A stretch of 64,000 nt of DNA, from assembly GCA_016718405.1 (NCBI GenBank), contig JADKDJ010000008.1, positions 186,001-250,000 on the forward strand, written 5' to 3'. The translations under genes were made by a program, and so were the position numbers. Below are positions 26,674 through 35,220 of the stretch, piece after piece; position 1 is the stretch's first letter, and each line of letters starts with the position of its first letter. Source of the DNA: Candidatus Rhodoferax odensensis (lineage in GTDB: Bacteria > Pseudomonadota > Gammaproteobacteria > Burkholderiales > Burkholderiaceae_C). Under the pieces are notes generated by a model, which was given only the letters and a program-made list of their open reading frames with translations, made no database searches and had not been told where the DNA came from.

Positions 26674-27672
26674 ATGACACCCATCGCCTTTGTACAGGCG
26701 ATCGTCGCGGCCTACCGACGCTACGGCCGCGATCCCACTGCCGCCCTGGATCGGGCACAGATTGCGCCAGCACTGCTGCGCGACCCGCGGGCACGCATCA
26801 CCGCCATGCAGATGGAGCTGATCTCCGGAACGGCGATGCAGGAACTCGATGACGAGGCGCTGGGCTGGTTCTCACGGCGCTTGCCCTGGGGCAGCTACGG
26901 CATGTTGGCGCGCGCCTCGCTGAGCGCGCCCAACCTCGGCGTAGCTCTAAAACGCTGGTGTCGTCATCACGGTCTGATTGCCGACGACATCACCCTGACG
27001 CTCAACCTCAGCCAGGACAGCGCCACGCTCTGCATCACCGAGCAGCGCGACCTGGGGCCGCTGCGCGAGTTCTGCCTGGTCTCAGTGCTGCGCAATGTGT
27101 TGGGCCTGGCCTGCTGGCTGATCGATTCACGCATTCCCCTGCAGGGCGCCCAGTTCGCCTTCGCCGCGCCCGCACACCAGAGCGTCTACCCCGTGCTGTT
27201 TACCGGCCCAAGCCAGTTTGGAACAAGTCCGACGTCGATCCGCTTCGACGCGCGCTACCTGGCCCTGCCGCTGCGGCGCGATGAGCGAGCCCTGCAACAC
27301 ATGCTGCAGCGGGCGCTGCCGCTGACGGTGCTGCAATACCGACGCGACCGGCTGCTGGTGCAGCGGGTGCGCCAGGCCTTGACCAATGAGTTGACCCAGG
27401 CGCACCACGCCGACGCGGTGGCGGCCCTGCTGCACCTGTCGGCGCGCACGCTGCACCGCCAGCTCAAGGAAGAAGGCGCCTCACTGCAAGCCCTGAAGGA
27501 CGAAGTGCGGCTGGGCCGGGCCAGCGAGTTGCTGTTGCGCACCGAGCGCCCCATCAAACAGGTGGCGCAGGCGGCCGGATTTCGCAACGAAAAGAGCTTC
27601 ATCCGCGCCTTCCGGACCTGGACCGGGCAGTCCCCTACCGAATTCCGACGCGCCAGCGTGGCACTGGCCTGA
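26674..27672 (+). CDS. AraC-family transcriptional regulator (arabinose-binding N-domain type)
   Basis: 332 aa. N-terminal ligand/dimer domain of the AraC-bd type (about 1-215: AIVAAYRRYGRDPTAALDRAQI, GYGMLARASLSAPNLGVAL-like helix), C-terminal two HTH motifs (about 235-330: VAALLHLSARTLHRQLKEEGASLQALKDEVRLGRASELLLRT and IKQVAQAAGFRNEKSFIRAFRTWTGQSPTEFRR). ATG 26674 fits the family start, although no good Shine-Dalgarno is seen. The divergent position opposite the acyl-CoA ligase/liu operon suggests that it controls that operon; no LiuR-like operator is present there. Confidence 0.88.
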   Translation: MTPIAFVQAIVAAYRRYGRDPTAALDRAQIAPALLRDPRARITAMQMELISGTAMQELDDEALGWFSRRLPWGSYGMLARASLSAPNLGVALKRWCRHHGLIADDITLTLNLSQDSATLCITEQRDLGPLREFCLVSVLRNVLGLACWLIDSRIPLQGAQFAFAAPAHQSVYPVLFTGPSQFGTSPTSIRFDARYLALPLRRDERALQHMLQRALPLTVLQYRRDRLLVQRVRQALTNELTQAHHADAVAALLHLSARTLHRQLKEEGASLQALKDEVRLGRASELLLRTERPIKQVAQAAGFRNEKSFIRAFRTWTGQSPTEFRRASVALA

Positions 27673-27800
27673 ACGCCCGGCAGCGGGCTAGTGCAGTGTT
27701 GCGCACTTGATGGAATAAATCGAACCGGTGGATTTTTCTCCAAGGCTAGGCGCAAAACTAGGTTCGTGCAGCTCCCGTTGCCGGGTTGGCGCGTGTGCCT

Positions 27801-27874
27801 GCCGTGACGAGGCTGGCCGTGGCCCTCATGGTGCGGGTACGCACAAATCGGTCCCCGGCCAGCCTCGTCACGGC
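27801..27874 (+). repeat. 74-nt hairpin element, copy 1
   Basis: 19-bp perfect stem (27801-27819 with 27856-27874, beginning GCCGTGACG) around a 36-nt loop. The loop holds a conserved core shared with copy 2 and an inner hairpin GTGCG-GGTA-CGCAC. Stem length and loop length equal those of copy 2, although the stem sequence differs. Confidence 0.85.
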
Positions 27875-27940
27875 GAGTCGAAAAGGCATGGCGCGCGCAG
27901 GGTCATGAGCGCTCAATGCTGGCGGCAGCAGTAGTGGCGA

Positions 27941-27964
27941 CAATCCTGGTTTCAATCCTGGTTT
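27941..27964. repeat. Tandem 12-bp repeat, two units
   Basis: CAATCCTGGTTT occurs twice head to tail (27941-27952 and 27953-27964), between the two hairpin elements. Confidence 0.8.
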
Positions 27965-27995
27965 TGAGGTAAGGCCGCACCAGATCCGCAAGCTC

Positions 27996-28069
27996 GCCGC
28001 GACGCCAGAGCCGGTAGCCCGATTTGTGCGTACCCGCACCATGAGGGCTGCCGGCTCTGGCGTCGCGGC
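27996..28069 (-). repeat. 74-nt hairpin element, copy 2 (inverted)
   Basis: Read on the minus strand it is a 19-bp stem beginning GCCGCGACG around a 36-nt loop; pairing in fact extends to 23 bp (27992-28014 with 28051-28073). About 30 loop bases are identical to copy 1. The outer nine stem bases differ from copy 1 by one T-to-C change that is compensated by A-to-G in the opposite arm, and the inner ten stem bases differ yet remain fully paired. Confidence 0.85.
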
Positions 28070-28245
28070 GAGCGTCCCGCAGGCAAAGTGCGACCCTGAA
28101 CGAACTATCGGGCAGACTGGATCGCACTTATTGGGTCAACTGGTAGCTTCGGAGATTTGTCTGTCACAGATCGTCGTGCGACTGCGCTTGACGGCTTGCC
28201 GGCAATCGACACGGTTATATGCTTCAGATAGCGCGCAACACTGCA

Positions 28246-29112
28246 CTAGCGCAGCAACACCTCCAGCCGCTGCAGCACCTCCGGCGCCATGGCCGCCGGC
28301 TGCGTGACCAGGGCCGACTGCAAGGCGGTGTGCGCGGCCGAGGCCGGCCGCTCGCGCCCCAGGATCGCGATGGCCGCCGCCGCAATCTGCTGCGCATGGC
28401 CGGCGTTCTTCATCAGGTTGGCGATGGCCGAGTCCGCCGTCACGTGCGCCTCACGCGGGTGCCAACAGTCGTAATCGGTCACCATCGCCAGGGTGGCGTA
28501 GGCCATCTGGGCTTCGCGCGCCAGCTTGGCCTCAGGCATGTTGGTCATGCCAATCACACTGGCACCCATGCTGCGGTACCAGTTGGACTCGGCCAGCGTG
28601 GAGAACTGCGGCCCCTCGATGCACACATAGCTGCCGCCCCGGTGCAGCGCAATCTGCTCGCCCAGTCCAGCGTCGCGCACGGCGCGCGCCAGCACGTCGG
28701 ACAAGGCCCCACACACTGGCTGGGCCAGCGAGACATGGGCCACCGCACCAGCGCCAAAGTAGGTACTGTCGCGCCGCCTGGTCAGGTCAATGAACTGGTC
28801 GGGCAGCACCATGTCCAGTGGCGCCAGTTCCTCGCGCAAGGAGCCCACGGCGGACATCGAAATCACGTACCGGACTCCCAACTGCTTGAGGGCGTACAGG
28901 TTAGCCCGGTAGGGCACCTCGGACGGAATCAGCCGATGGCCACGCCCGTGGCGCGCCAAGAACACCACCGCCACGCCATGCAGCGTGCCCGTCACCAGCA
29001 CGTCCGACGGCTTGCCGTAGGGGGTGCTGAGGTCCAACTCTTGCGCGTCCTGCAAGGCGTCCATCTGGTACAGGCCACTGCCACCGATCACGCCAACGAG
29101 GGCTTGCTGCAT
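28246..29112 (-). CDS. mtnP: 5'-methylthioadenosine / 5'-methylthioinosine phosphorylase
   Basis: Phosphorolyses MTA (or MTI) to 5-methylthioribose-1-phosphate and base, salvaging the by-product of polyamine and homoserine-lactone synthesis; cytoplasmic. 288 aa. Class II nucleoside phosphorylase features: VGVIGGSGLYQM, phosphate-binding RHGRGHRLIPSEVPYRANLYALK, and the substrate loop GSYVCIEGPQFSTLAESNWYRSMGASVIGMTNMPEAKLAREAQM. Distinguishing MTA from MTI use needs the purine pocket and is not safe here. Its stop codon lies inside the 18-bp repeat. Position 4.4 kb from the arsenosugar genes leaves a role on dimethylarsinoyl-adenosine open, purely as speculation. Confidence 0.92.
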   Translation of the reverse strand: MQQALVGVIGGSGLYQMDALQDAQELDLSTPYGKPSDVLVTGTLHGVAVVFLARHGRGHRLIPSEVPYRANLYALKQLGVRYVISMSAVGSLREELAPLDMVLPDQFIDLTRRRDSTYFGAGAVAHVSLAQPVCGALSDVLARAVRDAGLGEQIALHRGGSYVCIEGPQFSTLAESNWYRSMGASVIGMTNMPEAKLAREAQMAYATLAMVTDYDCWHPREAHVTADSAIANLMKNAGHAQQIAAAAIAILGRERPASAAHTALQSALVTQPAAMAPEVLQRLEVLLR

Positions 29113-29238
29113 GATTGAGTCCTTTCAAGTGTCTAAATGAGTCCGCGCCAGTGTAATGAATCCGCCCGTGGCGCGACATGAAGAAACCAGCTTTCAGTTG
29201 CTGCCGAACTTGACGTTTCTCACAACACCGTTGAACGC

Positions 29239-30345
29239 ATGAAGAAACTCGTCTTGGTTGGAGGCGGACACGCTCAGTTGTCGGTATTGCGCAGCTTGGC
29301 CACAGCCCGTCTTCAGAGTGTGGAGGCCACGTTGATCACCCCGTCGGAACACCAGAACTACTCCGGCATGTTGCCGGGCTGGATGGCGGGCCACTACACC
29401 CAGGAACAGTGCCGCATTGACCTGCGTCCACTGGTGCGAGCCGCCAAGGTGAAGCTGGTGCTGGACCGTGTCACCAGCCTGGACACCCACCAACGCTGCG
29501 TGACATTGGCCGATGGACAGCGCGTGAACTACGACGTGTTGTCACTCGACATCGGCAGCGAGACCGCCAGCCTCTCACTGGCCGCGCTGGGCGAGAAACT
29601 GCTGCCGATCAAACCTCTGGACGCCTTTTTTGCCGCCTGGCCAACAGTACTGGCCCGCGTCCGGGCGCAACCGGGCTTGCGCCTGGTCGTGGTGGGCGCG
29701 GGCGCAGCCGGGGTGGAGGTCGCGCTGGCCGCACGCTTTGCCTTCAGCCGGGCCAAGCTGAACGTCAAGGTCGCCTTGGTCGTGGGCAGCGCCGGCCTGT
29801 TACCGGGCCACGCGGCGGCGGTGCAGCAACGGGTGCGTCGGCTCGCAGAGCGTTTCGGTGTTGTGCTGCATCAAGCACACGCACAGGCGCTGGCCACGCC
29901 GCGCGGCCTGACCCTGTCGGACGGTCAGGAGCTGGTCGCCGACTGCGTGATTGCCGCCACGGGCGCACGTGCAGCACCCTGGCTGGCTGGCACCGGCCTG
30001 ACGCTCGACGACGCCGGCTACGTGCTGGTGGATGCACACCATCGCAGCCTCTCTCATCCAAACGTATTCGCCGCTGGTGACACCTGCGCCCGCCAGGACG
30101 TGGCCATGGCGCGCTCGGGCGTGCACGCCGTTTTTGCCGGCCCGGTGCTGGCACACAACCTGCTGGCCACCTTGAGCGGGCAGCCGCTGCATACCTACCA
30201 ACCCAAGCCACGCCCGCTGTACCTGCTGGCCTGCGGGCCGCGCTACGCCGTCGCGTCCTGGGGCGACTGGTCGGCGCAGGGGGCTTGGGTCTGGTACTGG
30301 AAGAACTGGATTGATCGGCGCTTCATGCGGCGGTTTTCGGCGTAG
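29239..30345 (+). CDS. FAD-dependent pyridine nucleotide-disulfide oxidoreductase family protein (NDH-2-like)
   Basis: 368 aa. N-terminal FAD-binding motif VGGGHAQLSVLRSL, second nucleotide-binding motif VVVGAGAAGVEVALAARF (about 154-171), and the C-terminal FAD signature NVFAAGDTCA (about 274-283). The GGGHA start and PSEHQNYSGMLPGWMAGHY segment are those of the family whose members are sometimes fused to selenide-water dikinase. No redox-active C-x4-C disulfide is visible, so it is more like NDH-2 or sulfide:quinone enzymes than a disulfide reductase. Divergent from mtnP. Substrate unknown. Confidence 0.85.
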   Translation: MKKLVLVGGGHAQLSVLRSLATARLQSVEATLITPSEHQNYSGMLPGWMAGHYTQEQCRIDLRPLVRAAKVKLVLDRVTSLDTHQRCVTLADGQRVNYDVLSLDIGSETASLSLAALGEKLLPIKPLDAFFAAWPTVLARVRAQPGLRLVVVGAGAAGVEVALAARFAFSRAKLNVKVALVVGSAGLLPGHAAAVQQRVRRLAERFGVVLHQAHAQALATPRGLTLSDGQELVADCVIAATGARAAPWLAGTGLTLDDAGYVLVDAHHRSLSHPNVFAAGDTCARQDVAMARSGVHAVFAGPVLAHNLLATLSGQPLHTYQPKPRPLYLLACGPRYAVASWGDWSAQGAWVWYWKNWIDRRFMRRFSA

Positions 30346-30580
30346 CGCCTATCCAACTTGCGCCACCGCGAATCCAGGCTGCGGACACTTGACGCCACGG
30401 CACAGTGACTGAGATTCCCTTGCATGACGCCGATTGGCAAAGCCCCAGGCGATCCAGAAGCAAAGCACCGCCAAGTGCAATGCAGAGGATCGCATACTGG
30501 CTTGACTGCACGCAGTCGTTCCGAACCTCCCAAGTGAAGAAGTAACAGTATGTGACTGCCGCTTTGGAGACGATGGCTGC

Positions 30581-31652
30581 ATGGACAATCAATGCTCGAA
30601 ACCGCAAAGCGGCCAAACTCAGCTTGATACACAACAACCAGCGAACCACTTGCTCATGCCTACTGCCTACGTCTTAAGCGCACCGGTCGGCCCTGCCCAA
30701 CTGAACAGGCCTGACGATATCGCACTGATACGTCGCCTGCTCAACAACTTCATCAAGTTGGGTCTGCTGCCAAACTCAACTCTGCTCAACGAGACGGGAC
30801 ACTGGGACAACACAATGGCAGCAGCCCTCAAGACGATCGAGAACAGTTACTTCTATGGCAGCGCCGACCCAAACAACAAACTCGAAAACAACGACACACT
30901 GTTCAACTTCTTGTGCAATGCGGACAGCACTCAGAAGGAAATCGCATCCACGCTATCAGCGGAGTCATATCAACTCGCCGCTGCGATGGTTCCGGGCGGC
31001 GCGGATTGGACCAAGCGCTTGGTCATCAAGACCACCGTAACTGTCAACGGAAAACCCAAGGTCAAGAAGCAGATTCAGAGCGAGTTGGTACGCGGCAACA
31101 TCCGGATCTATCTGCCGCTGATACTGCAGGCATTGCGCGACAAGCAACTCAACGACACCGACATGATCATGATGGCAATTGGCACGGTGCGCGCCGAGGC
31201 ATCGGGATTCGCCGATTGACGAAGGCATCCCAAGTACAACACCTGGCAAAGGCACAGCCGGTCGCCACGGGTTCGACCTGTACGACTTGCGCGATGACAT
31301 CGGCAACGCTGAAGTCGGCGACGGTGCGCTGTACAAAGGTCGTGGATTTGTGCAACTCACGGGCAGTCCAACTATATTTCGATTGGCGCGAAACTTGGAG
31401 TCAATCTGCGCGACAACCCTGACCTCGCCAATGACCCGCAAACAGCTGCGAAGATACTGGCAGAGTCCAGAAGCCGCCATCCGCACGGCGCTAATGACCA
31501 ACAACCTCGCCCTCGCACGCAAGAAGGTGAACGGCGGCAGCCACGGCCTGCACGAATTCACCCAATCGTTCGCAGCAGGAAGAAAATACCTCGGGATCGT
31601 CGTGCCGCAGAAGGCGAAAGCCGCAACCAACGTCAAGGTCACACGAAAGTGA
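30581..31652 (+). pseudogene. GH19/lysozyme-like peptidoglycan or chitin hydrolase, frameshifted
   Basis: Pieces of one protein are spread over all three frames. N-terminal part (30581-31219) ends GTVRAEASGFAD; the family continuation IDEGIP, then FDLYDLRDDIGNAEVGDGALYKGRGFVQLTG (a GH19/lysozyme-type motif), SNYISIGAKLGVNLRDNPDLANDPQTAAKILA, and EAAIRTALMTNNLALARKKVNGGSHGLHEFTQSFAAGRKYLG require at least three frame changes, near 31214-31236, 31363-31368 and 31463-31470. Some look like lost bases in homopolymers. GC is visibly lower than in neighbours (AAT/AAC/ACA-rich). Read as a decayed or badly assembled acquired hydrolase, possibly an effector. Confidence 0.7.
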
Positions 31653-31999
31653 TTGCCTGCCCCTTCTGTCGCCCGATCTGGGCAATGCTTGCGCCACTGC
31701 TGCTGACGATCAGCTCGGCGAAGGCCGCAAACGACCATCCGTGCGCGGCGGACGCCGTGAGCCGAGCAGTGAAACTGCTTGCGTTGCAGGCGGAAACAGA
31801 CCAACCGGGCGCGATTTCGAAAACAGTGACCACGCTCAAACCCATGCGCAATCCGGCCAACACAAGGCAGAACTTCGATGTTCTCGCCGTCAAGGGCTAC
31901 GCTTACAAGTCCGAATACCGCATGCGATTCATCTACGCCCAGATCCCCGGTCAATGTGCACTGGTCGGACAGGAGATTTTGGAGCACACCGGCTTGTAG
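31649..31999 (+). CDS. Small exported protein downstream of the hydrolase, possible immunity protein
   Basis: 116 aa from a GTG at 31649 that overlaps the hydrolase stop codon (GTGA), or 104 aa from the ATG at 31685. The region MLAPLLLTISSAKA-A is a signal peptide. The mature part is about 90 aa with two cysteines (HPC, GQC) that could pair in the periplasm. No family recognised. Translational coupling to a cell-wall hydrolase and export to the periplasm is the arrangement of effector-immunity pairs; that is inference from layout only. Lower GC than average. Confidence 0.6.
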   Translation: MIACPFCRPIWAMLAPLLLTISSAKAANDHPCAADAVSRAVKLLALQAETDQPGAISKTVTTLKPMRNPANTRQNFDVLAVKGYAYKSEYRMRFIYAQIPGQCALVGQEILEHTGL

Positions 32000-32175
32000 C
32001 TGATCACCTGCGGACACAAGTCCCAGTTGGACATCAGGCTTCGATGCCGGTTGGCAATGCGATACTTGGCCGCATGCGCTTGAAGTACCAATCTGAGCCC
32101 GTGCCAAGTGCTCACACACCGCGCCAGTCACCATCACGGTGGCGCAGCCCTCACCCAAGACGGGCGCTGCGCCCG

Positions 32176-33393
32176 ATGAGGCCGCAGCCACTGACGCGCT
32201 TTGGTGCGCTCACCGGCACGTACTTTGCGGCCATCGGCCTGTTCAACCCCTATGCGCCGTTGTGGTTCCAGAGCCTGGGCTTCTCGACGCTGGTGATTGG
32301 CGCCATCGCTTCGCTGCAAAGCTGGACACGGGTGGTGGCCCCCTACGCCTGGAGTTGGGGCGGCGACCACACCGGGCGCCGGGTGGAACTGATCCGTCTG
32401 GCCACGCTGGGTGCGGTGCTCTCGTCGCTGGGCTTGCTGGCCGTGCAGGCGATGCAGCCGATGGGCGCGACCGAACTGGTGGTGGCGGTGGCACTGATGA
32501 CCACGCTGCTGTTTGTGGCCAACAGCGGCGTGGTGCCCTTGTACGAGGCATCGCTGGCCCACCTGCTGCAAACGCCCGATGGCGGTATCGACGCCAAACG
32601 CTACGGCCGGGTGCGGGTCTGGGGCTCGGTCGGATTCATCGTCGCTGTAACCTCGTTTGGTGTGCTGCTGGAGCGCTTTGGCATTGGTGTATTTCCCGCA
32701 TTCGTGGCGGTCATGAACGTGTTGCTGCTGGTGGCCGCGCTACGCTTGCCGGCCACCCACGCGGAGGCCATGCACGACGAGCCCGCACCGGCGGTGTTGC
32801 CCCGGCTCAAACGACCCGAGGTGGCGTGGTTCTTTGGGTCGGTGTTCTTTACGGTGTTGGCCCACACCAGTTTGTACGCCTTCTTCTCGCTCTACCTGGT
32901 GTCGCTGGGCTACGGCAAAGGCGCCGTGGGTGCCTTGTGGGCGGTGAGCGTGGCGGTAGAGATCGTGTTCTTCTGGACCCAGGGTCGCTGGTTCCCGCGG
33001 CTCACGCCGCACCGCTGGCTGCAAGTGGTGGCAGTCGTCACGACGCTGCGCTTTGCGGCTACCGCCCTGGGCGGCGCGTGGGCCACGATGCTGGTGCTGG
33101 CGCAGCTCACGCACGCCATCACCTTTGCCGCCCACCACGCTGCCTGCATTGCGTTGGTGCAACGCTTGTTTCCTGGGCGCTTGCGCGGGCGCGGGCAGGC
33201 GCTGTACACCACGCTGGGCTACGGCGTATCCGGTGTGGTGGGTGGGGTTGGCGGCGGCTGGCTCATCAGCCATCTGGGGTTTGCAGCCGCGTTCTGGGCC
33301 GCGGCGCTGTGCGGGCTCACGGCCCTGGGCTGCGCCACGGCCAGCGCACGTAGCCAGGCGCGGGGACATGGCGGCCATCCAGGCACCGATTGA
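32176..33393 (+). CDS. MFS transporter (PPP/MFS_1-like)
   Basis: 405-aa inner-membrane carrier with about 12 helices. GLFNPYAPLWFQSLGFSTLVIGAIASLQSWTRVVAPYAWSWGGDHTGRR is typical of the 3-phenylpropionate-permease-like MFS branch (LacY-related fold). RVRVWGSVGFIVAV marks the mid-protein family motif. ATG 32176 chosen at the start of homology; the open frame extends further upstream only as shadow of the preceding gene. Substrate unknown; it lies just before the arsenosugar genes on the same strand with a 150-bp gap, so it could export arsenicals or be unrelated. Confidence 0.82.
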   Translation: MRPQPLTRFGALTGTYFAAIGLFNPYAPLWFQSLGFSTLVIGAIASLQSWTRVVAPYAWSWGGDHTGRRVELIRLATLGAVLSSLGLLAVQAMQPMGATELVVAVALMTTLLFVANSGVVPLYEASLAHLLQTPDGGIDAKRYGRVRVWGSVGFIVAVTSFGVLLERFGIGVFPAFVAVMNVLLLVAALRLPATHAEAMHDEPAPAVLPRLKRPEVAWFFGSVFFTVLAHTSLYAFFSLYLVSLGYGKGAVGALWAVSVAVEIVFFWTQGRWFPRLTPHRWLQVVAVVTTLRFAATALGGAWATMLVLAQLTHAITFAAHHAACIALVQRLFPGRLRGRGQALYTTLGYGVSGVVGGVGGGWLISHLGFAAAFWAAALCGLTALGCATASARSQARGHGGHPGTD

Positions 33394-33543
33394 CTTGCCC
33401 GCGCCGCGTCAATGCGCGCGCAACGGCCTTTGCCGTCAACCGAGACAGCGCGCCGGCTTCGGTGTAAGAATTCCAATGGCTGGCCGACCAATTGGCCAAA
33501 GCCTTTACGCTGACCACGAACGACCCGTTTCAACAGGAGTCCC

Positions 33544-34527
33544 ATGCACGCTACCTTGCCTTTGTTAGAGCACACCGAGTTTCCCGCCCTTAGCCGGCGC
33601 GCGCTCAGTACGCTGCAAGTTAACCTGGGTTATCGCTGCAACCAGAGCTGCCTGCACTGCCACGTTAACGCCGGCCCCACACGCACCGAGATGATGGAGC
33701 CCGACGTCTTGGCCTTGATCCCGCAGGTATTGCGCGCGCGCGGTATCCGCGCCCTGGACCTGACCGGCGGTGCGCCCGAGTTGCACCAGGGGTTCCGCCA
33801 ATTGGTGGCCGATGCCACTGCGCAGGGTGTGCAGGTGATCGACCGCTGCAACCTGACCATTCTGTTCGAGCCCGGCCAGCATGATCTGGCCGAGTTCCTG
33901 GCCGCGCAGCGGGTTGAGGTGGTCGCCTCGCTGCCCTGCTACTCGGTGGCCAACGTCGACAAGCAGCGTGGCGAAGGCGTGTTCGACAAAAGCATCGCGG
34001 CGCTGCAAAGACTCAACGCACTGGGCTACGGTCAGCCCGATTCCGGGCTGACCCTCAACCTGGTCTACAACCCGCAGGGCGCCGTGCTGCCGCCCAACCA
34101 GGTCACCTTGCAGGCCGATTACAAGCGCGAGTTGATGCAGCACTTTGGCATCCACTTCAACCAGCTCTTCACCCTGGCCAACATGCCAATCCAGCGTTTT
34201 GGCTCGATGCTGATTTCCAAAGGTAAGTTCAACGACTACGTGCAACTGCTCAAGGACAACTTTGCCAGCGCCAACCTCGACAGTGTGATGTGCCGCGATC
34301 TGATCAGCGTCGATTGGCAAGGCTATTTGTACGATTGCGATTTCAACCAGCAGTTGGGTCTGGCGCTGAGCGCGGCCACTCCCACGGCGCGCTTGCTGGG
34401 CAACCGACCGCACTTGCGCGAGCTGCTGCAGGACAACCCGATCGGTCGGCCAATACGGGTTGCCGAACACTGCTACGGCTGCACCGCCGGACAAGGCAGC
34501 AGTTGTGGCGGCGCACTGGGCGCCTGA
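33544..34527 (+). CDS. arsS: Arsenosugar biosynthesis radical SAM protein ArsS
   Basis: 327 aa. Radical SAM cluster C32-x3-C36-x2-C39 (CNQSCLHCH), SAM-binding TGGAPELHQGFR, and a Cys-rich C-terminal domain (YDCDF near 260; HCYGCTAGQGSSCGGA at the end). The family (radical SAM/Cys-rich) joins dimethylarsenic to a 5'-deoxyadenosyl group, giving dimethylarsinoyl-adenosine, the arsenosugar precursor. Strong context: arsM and two arsenosugar-type glycosyltransferases follow on the same strand. ACAGGAG precedes the ATG. Confidence 0.9.
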   Translation: MHATLPLLEHTEFPALSRRALSTLQVNLGYRCNQSCLHCHVNAGPTRTEMMEPDVLALIPQVLRARGIRALDLTGGAPELHQGFRQLVADATAQGVQVIDRCNLTILFEPGQHDLAEFLAAQRVEVVASLPCYSVANVDKQRGEGVFDKSIAALQRLNALGYGQPDSGLTLNLVYNPQGAVLPPNQVTLQADYKRELMQHFGIHFNQLFTLANMPIQRFGSMLISKGKFNDYVQLLKDNFASANLDSVMCRDLISVDWQGYLYDCDFNQQLGLALSAATPTARLLGNRPHLRELLQDNPIGRPIRVAEHCYGCTAGQGSSCGGALGA

Positions 34528-34548
34528 TGCGAGCAGGGGTCCTTGCCG

Positions 34549-35220
34549 ATGATTGACATCGTGGTACCGGTCCTCAACGAAGCGGCAGGTTGGCCCGCGC
34601 TGCAGCGCCGACTGGCCGCGCTTGCCGCCTATGACGAAGTAAAGGTATGGGTGGTAGACGGTGGCAGCCACGATGGCACGGCCACACTGGCTGACCAAAG
34701 CGGCCTGGCCGTGCTGCACAGCCAGAGTGGCCGCGCTCGGCAGATGAACACCGGCGCGGCACAAGCCCTTGGCGAGGTGTTGCTGTTTTTGCACGCCGAC
34801 ACCACGCTGCCCGACCATTGGCTCGATGCGATACGCGCCGGTTTGGATACCGGCGCGGTCTGGGGCCGTTTCGACGTGACCATTGAGGGACAGTCCCCGA
34901 TGCTGAAGGTGGTTGCATTCCTGATGAACTGGCGTTCGCGCCTGAGCGGCATTGCCACGGGTGACCAGGCGCTCTTCATGCGGCGCTCGGCGTTTGACGC
35001 GGTGCGCGGCTTCCCGGATCAGCCCTTGATGGAGGACATTGAAATCAGCAAACGCCTGCTCAGGCTGTCGCGCCCGGCGTGCCTGCGCGCGCGCGTGGCG
35101 ACATCCGGGCGGCGCTGGGACAGCCGTGGCGTCTGGCGCACCATCTTCCTGATGTGGCGGCTGCGCTTTGCCTATTGGCGCGGCCACAGCGCCACCGACT
35201 TGGCGCGCGCCTACCGATGA
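34549..35220 (+). CDS. Family 2 glycosyltransferase, arsenosugar type (TIGR04283-like)
   Basis: 223-aa GT-A glycosyltransferase: IDIVVPVLNEAAGW start, VVDGGSHDGTA, the D-x-D-like LHADTTLPDHW, and PLMEDIEISKRLLR. This short GT2 type is found with ArsS and ArsM genes and presumably extends the arsenoriboside aglycone. ATG 34549 has AGGGG upstream; an in-frame TTG lies two codons earlier. Stop overlaps the next start by ATGA. Confidence 0.88.
   Translation: MIDIVVPVLNEAAGWPALQRRLAALAAYDEVKVWVVDGGSHDGTATLADQSGLAVLHSQSGRARQMNTGAAQALGEVLLFLHADTTLPDHWLDAIRAGLDTGAVWGRFDVTIEGQSPMLKVVAFLMNWRSRLSGIATGDQALFMRRSAFDAVRGFPDQPLMEDIEISKRLLRLSRPACLRARVATSGRRWDSRGVWRTIFLMWRLRFAYWRGHSATDLARAYR

Larger units (their letters stand above)
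27687..28250. repeat. 564-bp non-coding block bounded by 18-bp inverted repeats
   Basis: GCTAGTGCAGTGTTGCGC at 27687-27704 recurs as its perfect reverse complement at 28233-28250. Weaker similarity continues inwards (a GAA then AACCG...GATT pattern on both sides). Inside lie two related hairpins and a tandem 12-mer, and no believable gene. The block fills the space between the convergent AraC and mtnP genes and the right repeat covers the mtnP stop codon. A clear target duplication was not found, so mobile origin is unproven. Confidence 0.65.

Noticed and set aside
27801..28069. CRISPR array
   Set aside because: Only two copies, in opposite orientation, with no regular spacers and no cas genes.
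27687..28250. Retron or integron attC array
   Set aside because: No reverse transcriptase or integrase gene in the window, and the two hairpins share their loop rather than the attC boundary motifs.
31741..32175. N-terminal extension of the MFS transporter frame
   Set aside because: Overlaps the small exported protein in another frame and has no membrane or family features; homology starts at the ATG at 32176.
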